This document shows, piece after piece, positions 45,291-52,439 of a stretch of DNA of 64,000 bases. The stretch comes from Bowmanella dokdonensis (GTDB taxonomy: Bacteria > Pseudomonadota > Gammaproteobacteria > Enterobacterales > Alteromonadaceae). The stretch covers positions 1-64,000 of the forward strand of contig NZ_JAFKCV010000004.1 in the NCBI RefSeq assembly GCF_017254865.1, in the 5' to 3' direction. Under the pieces are notes generated by a model. The model did no database searches. It was not told the origin of the DNA and was given only the letters and a program-made list of their open reading frames with translations. A program made the position numbers and the translations under genes. The first letter of the stretch is position 1, and every line of letters starts with the position of its first letter.

Positions 45291-46376
45291 TCAGATTTCC
45301 ATCAAGTCTTTGTTGAAGCGGGTCAGGGACAGGCTGCCCTGATCCTGCACCAGGATATCGTCTTCAATGCGCACGCCGCCAAAACCGGGCCGATAAAGCC
45401 CCGGCTCTATGGTCAGAATCATACCGCTTTGCAGCAACGTCTCACAGGAACGTCGCAGCAACGGCGGCTCGTGCAGGCTCAGACCGAAGCTGTGACCTAT
45501 ACCTTCCCCCGCATAGGCGGCATAAGGGGAAGCGGCCAGGATGTCGGATGCAGTCCGATTTATCTGGTGGCCGCTGACCCCCGCCCGCACCATGTCAATG
45601 GCGGCCTGTTGGGCCCTGGCCACTGTCTGATAGAAGCGGCGTTGTTCATCACTGGCCTTGCCCAGGACAAAGGTGCGGGTAATGTCGCAGCGAAGCCCTT
45701 TGAGTTGGGCGCCAAAATCGATAAGCAGCCAGTCGCCTCTGCACAGCTTCCGGTCGCCGGGTTGTCCGTGGGGTAAGGCGCTGCGCGGACCACTGAGCAA
45801 AATAGTGGGAAAGGCCTGCCCCTGCGCACCCAGTTCCATCATCTTATTGTTCAGCAATTCGGCGGCCCGGGCTTCGGTCATGCCCACCTCAATACGGCCC
45901 AGCAGCCAATCCAAAGACTGCTCGGCGATGAGTATGCACCGCTCAATGCAGGCCCGCTCCGCCGGCTCTTTGATGGCTCTGAGGTCTTCTACCAGTAAAG
46001 GAGCAGGCTTTAATTCCATCATGGGCAGATCACTTTGCAGCGTCAGATACAACTCCACACTGAGGTGCCGGTAGTCCAGATACAAACTGGCATTAGGGGT
46101 ATGACTCAGCAATCGCCCCACTGCTTGTCCCAGGCTTTCGCTGACACGATCCCGGCAGTAAGTCTGGTAATCCGGACAGTCTTCCCCGGCCCTCTGTACA
46201 TAGCGGTAATCCGTAATCAGAAACTGTTCAGAGGCAGTGACCAGCAGATAAGCGCTGCTGCCGCCAAAGCCACTCAGATAGCGAATATTGGTCGGTTCGC
46301 TGATCAGCATGGCGTGGCAACCGGCAGCGGTCATTGCCTGGCGAAGCCGGGTCAGGCGCTGACTGTACTGGTTCAT
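45291..46376 (-). CDS. M24-family Xaa-Pro peptidase
   Basis: A 361-residue metallopeptidase with an N-terminal creatinase-like domain (AMLISEPTNIRYLSGFGGSSAYLLVT) and the pita-bread catalytic domain. Metal ligands appear in LLIDFGAQLKGLRCDITRTF, GEGIGHSFGLSLHE, ILTIEPGLY and GGVRIEDDILV. It would remove residues N-terminal to proline or hydroxyproline, or split Xaa-Pro dipeptides, from collagen peptides. Overlaps the second M24 gene by four bases. Confidence 0.92.
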   Translation of the reverse strand: MNQYSQRLTRLRQAMTAAGCHAMLISEPTNIRYLSGFGGSSAYLLVTASEQFLITDYRYVQRAGEDCPDYQTYCRDRVSESLGQAVGRLLSHTPNASLYLDYRHLSVELYLTLQSDLPMMELKPAPLLVEDLRAIKEPAERACIERCILIAEQSLDWLLGRIEVGMTEARAAELLNNKMMELGAQGQAFPTILLSGPRSALPHGQPGDRKLCRGDWLLIDFGAQLKGLRCDITRTFVLGKASDEQRRFYQTVARAQQAAIDMVRAGVSGHQINRTASDILAASPYAAYAGEGIGHSFGLSLHEPPLLRRSCETLLQSGMILTIEPGLYRPGFGGVRIEDDILVQDQGSLSLTRFNKDLMEI

Positions 46377-47590
46377 GGGGCGGCCAGACCGAAAGGATCG
46401 TCCAGACTGTATGCCGGACTGGTAAACCAGCGCGGACCTTGTTCGGTGATATAAAAATGATCTTCCAGTCGTACGCCGAATTCACCGGGCATGACGAGCA
46501 TGGGTTCATTGCTGAAACACATGCCTGGGGCTAAAGGCTGGGTTTCTCCTTCCACCAGGTAGGGACCTTCGTGAATGTCCAGACCGATTCCATGTCCGGT
46601 GCGATGAGGCACGCCGGGTAACTGATAATCCGGCCCCAGGCCCTGACTGGTCAGAAACGCGCGCACCGCCCGGTCGGCGTTCTGGCATGGGGCGCCCGGT
46701 CTGGCTGCCTCGAAAGCGAGCTGCTGAGCCTGTTTTTCCCATTGCCAGACCTGGCGTTGGCGATCGCTGGCCTGGCCAAACACATAACTGCGGGTAATAT
46801 CCGACAGGTATCCATGCAAACGGCAGCCGGTGTCAATGAGCACCATATCGTTCAGTTTCAGCGGCGACGGCTGCTTCACACCATGTGGAAAGGCTGTATC
46901 GGCGCCGAACAGCACAATGCAGAAGTAAGAGCCGGAGGCGCCGACCTGTTTGTGTGCCTGGTGGATAAAGTTTTCCACCTCTTTGCAGCTGATCCCTTCA
47001 AACAATACACTGGCTGCGGCCTGATGCACCGCCATAGTCATATCCATGGCGCGTTGGATCAGGGTGATCTCGCTGGCGGATTTATGACTCCGGCAGGGAC
47101 CGATAACCGACCTGGCACTGCGTAGCGTGACTTCTGACGAGCAGGCCCCCAGTCCATCGGCAATAAAATAGGGCGCACTGTCATCCAGTATCAGGGTGGC
47201 CCCCTTGCCGCTGTGCTGACAAAGCTTATCCATACATAGCGCATAAGGGTTGTCATGCTCCTGCCAGGTCAGGATCTCACCCGGCACCTGAAACAGGGGT
47301 TTGAGGGTGCCCAATTCAAAATGGGGCAACAGATAATAAAGTTCACCACTGGCAAACAATAAGGCTGCCACCAGGCGCTCACTGACGTACCAGTCGACAC
47401 CGCAAAAATAGTGCAGGTTGGTGCCGGCATTGATCAGCATGGCATCAATATTTTGCTGTTGCATTAACCCACAGGCCTTGTCCATCCGCTGACGGTATTC
47501 AACAGTCTGAATGGGGCGGACCCCGGCCGTCATATCCGACAAACCAGCCAGGGCCTGTTCCATGCTTTTTCCACCTATTCCAATCGCCAT
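46373..47590 (-). CDS. M24-family Xaa-Pro peptidase, second copy
   Basis: A 405-residue paralogue with an N-terminal domain (DAMLINAGTNLHYFCGVDWYVSERLV) and catalytic domain with LNDMVLIDTGCRLHGYLSDITRSY, RTGHGIGLDIHEGPYLV, MCFSNEPMLVMPGEFGVRLED. The ATG at 47590 is chosen because GGAG lies seven bases before it; the TTG at 47602 is spurious. Two divergent copies in tandem suggest division of labour between dipeptides and longer Pro-containing peptides. Confidence 0.92.
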   Translation of the reverse strand: MAIGIGGKSMEQALAGLSDMTAGVRPIQTVEYRQRMDKACGLMQQQNIDAMLINAGTNLHYFCGVDWYVSERLVAALLFASGELYYLLPHFELGTLKPLFQVPGEILTWQEHDNPYALCMDKLCQHSGKGATLILDDSAPYFIADGLGACSSEVTLRSARSVIGPCRSHKSASEITLIQRAMDMTMAVHQAAASVLFEGISCKEVENFIHQAHKQVGASGSYFCIVLFGADTAFPHGVKQPSPLKLNDMVLIDTGCRLHGYLSDITRSYVFGQASDRQRQVWQWEKQAQQLAFEAARPGAPCQNADRAVRAFLTSQGLGPDYQLPGVPHRTGHGIGLDIHEGPYLVEGETQPLAPGMCFSNEPMLVMPGEFGVRLEDHFYITEQGPRWFTSPAYSLDDPFGLAAP

Positions 47591-47605
47591 AGTCTTCTCC
47601 AACGT

Positions 47606-49111
47606 TTATTCACTTAGGCTGTCAGATAGATTCTGATAGCACAAGGGCCGTAGAAAGCGACGGATAGCCTGGCTGCCCACAGCGGTATACCGTGAGTCGC
47701 TGGACGCCGGGAAAGGCCCCCCATGTTGCATACTGTGACACACTTCCACGCCGGTCGGCATCTGCCCGGCAATGATGCGCCCGGCTTTCAGTTCCAACTC
47801 CTGCAACAAAACGGACTGTGCCTTCCACTCAGTCTCGCTGGCATACAGGGTGGCGGTCAGTTGTCCTGCCAGGGTGGTGGCCAGCATCTGCATCTGGGTG
47901 ACATCCTTACACCGTACCAGCAGGCTGGCAGGTCCGAAAATCTCTTCCCTCAGTTCAGGGTGTTGCAGAAATGCCTCGGCATCGGAAGCAAACAACCTTG
48001 GCCGGCCATGGCAGCCCGTTTCTTCGCCTTGTCCCTGGGCCAGCAACTCAACTCCGGCGCACTGCTGCCAGGCTGCAGATTGATGACGATATCCCTGGGC
48101 TATTTTAGCGGTGAGCATGGGGCCGCTGCTGCAGTTGGCCAGCCGCTCGGCCAGCGCCTGACATAGTCCGGGATAAGTGGTGTCTGCGACCACAAATACC
48201 AGCCCCGGTCTGGTACAGAACTGACCCTGGCCCATCGTCACCGACTGGATTAGGGCATCTGCAAAAGCAGGCAGATTGTCTTGCAGGTAGTCCGGCAGGG
48301 CAAACACCGGATTTTGTGAGCCCAGCTCACCATAAAAAGGAATGGGTTCAGGTCGCTGCTGAATGATCCCGGCAAAGTGCATCCCCAGTTTCACCGAACC
48401 GGTGAAGGCGACGGCCTTGACCTTAGGCTGGGCGATTAAGCTTTCTGAAAAGGCATGTTGCCGGGCATGGACCAGGGTAAAAACGCCCTCAGGCATGGCG
48501 CAGTGGCGAATGGCCTTATCGATGGCCCTGGCGATAAGCTCGCAGGTAGCGGGATGGGCGTTGTGCCCCTTGAAGATAACCGGGCAACCGGCCGCCAGCG
48601 CCGCTGCGGTATCGCCGCCTGCGGTAGAAAACGCCAGGGGAAAGTTGCTGGCGCCAAACACCACAACGGGCCCCAGCGGGATCTGTGTCAGGCGCAGGGC
48701 GGGTCGCGGAAGAGGCTTGCGATCCGGCAGGGCCGGATCGCGGATTTCCATGTCCTGACTCAGCAGATTGTCGGCAAACAGGCGCAACTGATTGCAGGTA
48801 CGGGTCCGCTCATTCTCCACCCTGGCCTGTGGCAATGCGGTTTCCAGATTCACCACTTCCACCAGGGTAGAGCCCAGCGCTTCAATCTCATCGGCGATGC
48901 AATTTAAAAACGCCGCCCTGCTGGACGGACTGACTCGTCGGTACTCCTGAAAAGCCGAGTGCGCCAACTCGGTAATCTGTGCTAGGTCGGCCAGATCGGC
49001 CTCGGCGAAGTGCCAGTCCAGAGCACGGTTGGTCGCCGGATTAAAAGATTGGTTGTGTGCCAGGGGGCGTCCCTGCCAGCGACCAGCAATAAAATGTTGT
49101 CCGCTAATCAT
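47606..49111 (-). CDS. 2-oxoglutarate semialdehyde (2,5-dioxovalerate) dehydrogenase, NADP+-type
   Basis: Final step of 4-hydroxyproline breakdown, giving 2-oxoglutarate. The 501-residue aldehyde dehydrogenase resembles the dedicated KGSADH subgroup: ISGQHFIAGRWQ start, VVVFGASNFPLAFSTAGGDT cofactor site, CPVIFKGHNAHPATCE, Glu in FYGELGSQNPVF and the catalytic Cys in GQGQFCTRPGLV. Separated by one base from the epimerase gene upstream. Confidence 0.9.
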   Translation of the reverse strand: MISGQHFIAGRWQGRPLAHNQSFNPATNRALDWHFAEADLADLAQITELAHSAFQEYRRVSPSSRAAFLNCIADEIEALGSTLVEVVNLETALPQARVENERTRTCNQLRLFADNLLSQDMEIRDPALPDRKPLPRPALRLTQIPLGPVVVFGASNFPLAFSTAGGDTAAALAAGCPVIFKGHNAHPATCELIARAIDKAIRHCAMPEGVFTLVHARQHAFSESLIAQPKVKAVAFTGSVKLGMHFAGIIQQRPEPIPFYGELGSQNPVFALPDYLQDNLPAFADALIQSVTMGQGQFCTRPGLVFVVADTTYPGLCQALAERLANCSSGPMLTAKIAQGYRHQSAAWQQCAGVELLAQGQGEETGCHGRPRLFASDAEAFLQHPELREEIFGPASLLVRCKDVTQMQMLATTLAGQLTATLYASETEWKAQSVLLQELELKAGRIIAGQMPTGVEVCHSMQHGGPFPASSDSRYTAVGSQAIRRFLRPLCYQNLSDSLSE

Positions 49112-49112
49112 A

Positions 49113-50114
49113 TTAATTCACCTCAAAACCATGGGCATAGGGATCCCCATCGTCCACTAGTATTTGGTTGTAACCTATGGTGCGTGCCCACCCCTGGATG
49201 GACGGAACAATGGCGTCCTTTTCTGCCAGGTTGGTCAGCGCTTCGATACGGCCGACAAACTGACTGCCGATAATGCTTTCATGCACGAAGCTGTCGCCTA
49301 CCCGCAGCTTGCCTTTGGCGTACAACTGCGCCATGCGGGCGCTGGTGCCGGTGCCGCAGGGAGAACGATCGATGGCGCCACTGCCGTAGAACACCGCATT
49401 GGCGCTGTCCGAACCTTTGTGCCTGGCTCTGCCGGTCCACTGCACATGGCTGATACCCTGTATGCTGGGGTCCAGCGGATGAGTGCACTGATAAGCCTGG
49501 TTGGCCGCCTCGCGCAGCATGGGACTGAAATGCAGCAGCTTGGCGGCACTCCAGTGTTCCAGGCCGGGGTAGTTTGGCTGTGGATCGACGATGGCGTAGT
49601 AATTGCCGCCATAAGCCACATCGAAGCGTATTTCGCCCAGTCCGGGCACATTAACCACGCCATCGGCGATAGCCATAAAGGACGGAACATTCTGGATCTT
49701 GACGTGGGTGATTTTGTGGCCCTGACGCTCGTACTCCACCTCGATTTGTCCCGCCGGCACATCCAGGTACACCCGTCCTTCCACTCTGGGCTTGAGCAGT
49801 CCTTGCTCCAGCGCCGCAGTGACTGCCCCTATAGTGCCATGGCCGCACATGGGTAAGGCCCCGCTGGTTTCAATGAATAACAGGGCGCCATCGCTGCCTT
49901 CCGAACAGGGCGGGTACAGAAACGCCCCCGACATCATGGCGTGGCCTCTGGGTTCAAACATCAACGCCTGGCGGATCCAGTCAAAACGGCGGATAAAATC
50001 CTGGCGTTTCTCGCTCATACTGTTGCCCATGAGCGGTGGATGGCCGCTGGTCACCAGGCGGACCGGGTTACCACAGGTATGGGCATCCACGCAGAAGAAA
50101 GTCCCTGTCAGCAT
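49113..50114 (-). CDS. 4-hydroxyproline 2-epimerase (proline racemase family)
   Basis: Interconverts trans-4-hydroxy-L-proline and cis-4-hydroxy-D-proline. The 333-residue protein keeps both catalytic cysteines, Cys90 in LPMCGHGTIG and Cys253 in DRSPCGTGTSAR. That argues for the epimerase rather than the trans-3-hydroxyproline dehydratase, which has Thr at the second site. The start FFCVDAHTCGNPVRLV is also typical. Four bases separate it from the upstream deaminase gene. Confidence 0.92.
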   Translation of the reverse strand: MLTGTFFCVDAHTCGNPVRLVTSGHPPLMGNSMSEKRQDFIRRFDWIRQALMFEPRGHAMMSGAFLYPPCSEGSDGALLFIETSGALPMCGHGTIGAVTAALEQGLLKPRVEGRVYLDVPAGQIEVEYERQGHKITHVKIQNVPSFMAIADGVVNVPGLGEIRFDVAYGGNYYAIVDPQPNYPGLEHWSAAKLLHFSPMLREAANQAYQCTHPLDPSIQGISHVQWTGRARHKGSDSANAVFYGSGAIDRSPCGTGTSARMAQLYAKGKLRVGDSFVHESIIGSQFVGRIEALTNLAEKDAIVPSIQGWARTIGYNQILVDDGDPYAHGFEVN

Positions 50115-50118
50115 GGCA

Positions 50119-51039
50119 CTACTGTCCTTGCCGGAGCAGGCGGAACAAATCCGGTCGGTGGGTCAGGGCATGATCCACCAGGCGTTCCACCCGGTGGCGT
50201 TGTTCTCCTTCCAGGCTCAGTCTCGGCATACGGACCCGCTCGCTGCCCCGGCCCACCAGTTGCTCGGCCAGCTTGATGCATTGCACCAGGGTGGGAATGG
50301 TATCCAGACGCAGCAGCGGCATAAACCAGCGATACAGCTCTCTGGCTTCGGTGATCCGGCCCTGCATGGCCAGTTCATACAAGGCTACCGATTCCTTGGG
50401 GAATACATTGGTCAGGCCGGATATCCAGCCGGTGGCACCCAGCAATAAGGACTCCAGGGCGATATCGTCCACGCCGCAGAAAAGGGTGAAACGGTCTCCA
50501 AAGCGACTCTGCAGCTCGGTTATCCTGCGGGTGTCGGTGGTGGATTCCTTGATAGCCAGAATATTGGGCTGCTCAGCCAGCCCCGCCATCATCTCCAGGC
50601 TGATATCCACGCCATAAGTGACCGGATTGTTGTAAACCATGATGGGCAGGGTGGTGGAGCGGGCAACCGTCTGGTAATGGGCCAGCACCTCCCGGTCCGT
50701 TCCCTGATACACCACCGCAGGCAACAGCATTAAACCGTCCACCCCCAGGGCCTGCGCATCGTTGGCATAGGCAATGGCCAGCTCGGCGGAGTGTTCGGTG
50801 CAACCGGCGATGACCGGTATTCTGCCGCCCACTGTCTGTACCGTGTGTTGCAGGAACTGTCTTTTTTCCTGCGCGCTGAGTGACGCATTCTCGCCCACTG
50901 TACCAAGGGCAATAATGCCATGCACCCCGTCTTCGATGAGCTGTTCCAGCATGCGTTGATTGGACGCCAGATCCAAACTGGCGTCCTCATGGAATTGGGT
51001 GGATATCGCCGGGAATACCCCATGCCAATTGATGTTCAT
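50119..51039 (-). CDS. Delta1-pyrroline-4-hydroxy-2-carboxylate deaminase (DHDPS/NAL family)
   Basis: Class I aldolase-fold enzyme, 306 residues, with the Schiff-base Lys164 in LAIKESTTD, the catalytic Tyr136 in MVYNNPVTYG and the GTVGENASLS phosphate-loop-like motif. In hydroxyproline clusters this family deaminates the oxidised product to 2-oxoglutarate semialdehyde. First gene of the six-gene operon; its ATG is 34 bases from the divergent-promoter operator. Confidence 0.9.
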   Translation of the reverse strand: MNINWHGVFPAISTQFHEDASLDLASNQRMLEQLIEDGVHGIIALGTVGENASLSAQEKRQFLQHTVQTVGGRIPVIAGCTEHSAELAIAYANDAQALGVDGLMLLPAVVYQGTDREVLAHYQTVARSTTLPIMVYNNPVTYGVDISLEMMAGLAEQPNILAIKESTTDTRRITELQSRFGDRFTLFCGVDDIALESLLLGATGWISGLTNVFPKESVALYELAMQGRITEARELYRWFMPLLRLDTIPTLVQCIKLAEQLVGRGSERVRMPRLSLEGEQRHRVERLVDHALTHRPDLFRLLRQGQ

Positions 51040-51072
51040 TTTTTATCCTTTGTAGTTGTGAGCAAGAAAAGA

Positions 51073-51088
51073 ATATTGTATACAATAT
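51073..51088. promoter_or_regulatory. GntR/FCD-type operator at the divergent hydroxyproline promoter
   Basis: ATATTGTATACAATAT, a perfect 16-bp palindrome with the TTGTATACAA core expected of FadR/FCD-subfamily GntR regulators. It sits in the 76-base gap between the catabolic operon and the divergent oxidase gene, so one site could control both. Confidence 0.8.
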
Positions 51089-51115
51089 ATCTTATCAAGA
51101 GTTTCGGGAATAAAA

Positions 51116-52360
51116 ATGCAACAGGTCGCAGTGATTGGTGCCGGGGTGGTAGGGCTTTGCAGCGCAGTATTCCTGCAGCAGGCTGGCTATCAGGTGATGT
51201 TGATTGACAGGCAGGAGCCCGGGGAAGGCTGCTCCAAAGGCAATGCCGGGCATTTTGCCACCGAGCAGGTGTTTCCGCTGGCGGATGCGCGGTTGCTGCC
51301 CCGTTTGCCCGGTATGCTGAGCGCGGCAGACGGCCCGCTACGGATAAGGGCGGCCTATCTGATGCGGGCCTTACCCTGGTTCGGCCGCTTTGTGTTGAAT
51401 ATGGCCCCCGCACGGCGGGCCCGCCATCAGTCTGCCCTCAGTCAGCTCAATCACCATAGCATCTACAGCTGGAAGACGTTGGCAGGGCTGTGCAATGCCT
51501 CGGATCTGCTGCTGTGCAAGGGTTCCCTGCTGGTGAGTGAACAGGCGAACAAAAGAGCCCTGTTGAAAACCTATGAAGCTTACCGAAGGGCGGGTATTGA
51601 TGTGCGTGTTATTGGTCGGGATGACCTGCAGGAACTGGAGCCGGGTCTTGCTGATCATCTGCATCAGGGACTGGACTTTACTGAGGTCGGTCACACCTTG
51701 GATCCCCACGCACTCTGTTTGCGGCTTTACCGGCACTTTCTGAATCAGGGCGGTACTTGGCTGAAGAGTCAGGTGTTGAGGATCTCTACCGGACGTTATG
51801 TGCGGGCGGTCGAGACCCTGGACCGGACGGTACGCTGTGAGAAGGTGGTGGTGTGTGCCGGCGCCTATTCTCATCAACTGACCCGCAGTCTGGGCTGGCG
51901 AATCCCCCTGGAAGCCGAGCGCGGTTATCACCTGATGGTCAAGCCCAATCAACTGCCGCGACATCAGCTGCAGCGACCGGTGACCTCAATGGAACGTAAG
52001 TTCATTATGACGCCCATGCTGGCCGGCCTGCGTCTTGCCGGCACGGTGGAGTTCGCCGGCCTCAGTGCACCGCCCGATTACCGTCGCGCCTATCAGTTGC
52101 TGGGTCACGCCAACCGGCTGTTGAAACAACCGCACACACCTTTGTCGGACAATGCGGTCTGGCATGGCAATCGCCCCTCTTTGCCCGATTCGCTGCCTGT
52201 GCTGGGACCCTGCCCCAAGTTCAAAGGGGTGTTCTACAACTTTGGCCATCAGCACCTTGGCCTGACCCAGGCCGCGTTCAGTGCAGAAATCATGACCCAA
52301 TGCCTGAAAGGGCAGAGACCGGCCATCGATATCTCGCCGTTTTCCATCGGCAGGTTTTAG
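51116..52360 (+). CDS. FAD-dependent D-amino acid dehydrogenase, likely cis-4-hydroxy-D-proline oxidase
   Basis: A 414-residue DAAO/DadA-type flavoprotein: VAVIGAGVVGLCSAVFLQQAGY (dinucleotide fold), the GEGCSKGNAGHFATEQVFP segment typical of D-amino acid dehydrogenases acting on D-proline compounds, VVVCAGAYSHQLTRSLG, and a C-terminal VLGPCPKFKGVFYNFGHQHLG loop. In context it oxidises the epimerase product to pyrroline-4-hydroxy-2-carboxylate. First gene of the plus-strand unit. Confidence 0.9.
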   Translation: MQQVAVIGAGVVGLCSAVFLQQAGYQVMLIDRQEPGEGCSKGNAGHFATEQVFPLADARLLPRLPGMLSAADGPLRIRAAYLMRALPWFGRFVLNMAPARRARHQSALSQLNHHSIYSWKTLAGLCNASDLLLCKGSLLVSEQANKRALLKTYEAYRRAGIDVRVIGRDDLQELEPGLADHLHQGLDFTEVGHTLDPHALCLRLYRHFLNQGGTWLKSQVLRISTGRYVRAVETLDRTVRCEKVVVCAGAYSHQLTRSLGWRIPLEAERGYHLMVKPNQLPRHQLQRPVTSMERKFIMTPMLAGLRLAGTVEFAGLSAPPDYRRAYQLLGHANRLLKQPHTPLSDNAVWHGNRPSLPDSLPVLGPCPKFKGVFYNFGHQHLGLTQAAFSAEIMTQCLKGQRPAIDISPFSIGRF

Positions 52361-52410
52361 TCCTCAAGGTTTGCCCCCGCTAAGCGCGCAGCGGAGTCAG
52401 TGGTATCAGC

Positions 52411-52426
52411 GCATACAATATACAAA
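52411..52426. promoter_or_regulatory. Degenerate GntR/FCD operator before the TonB receptor
   Basis: GCATACAATATACAAA contains a good TACAATAT half-site but a poor other half, 14 bases upstream of the receptor ATG. It may be a weak binding site or chance. Confidence 0.3.
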
Positions 52427-52439
52427 GAGTGATAATAAG

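Noticed and set aside
52371..52439. Upstream TTG start for the Oar-like receptor
   Set aside because: It would add 23 residues ahead of an ordinary signal peptide and overlaps the possible operator; the ATG at 52440 is better.
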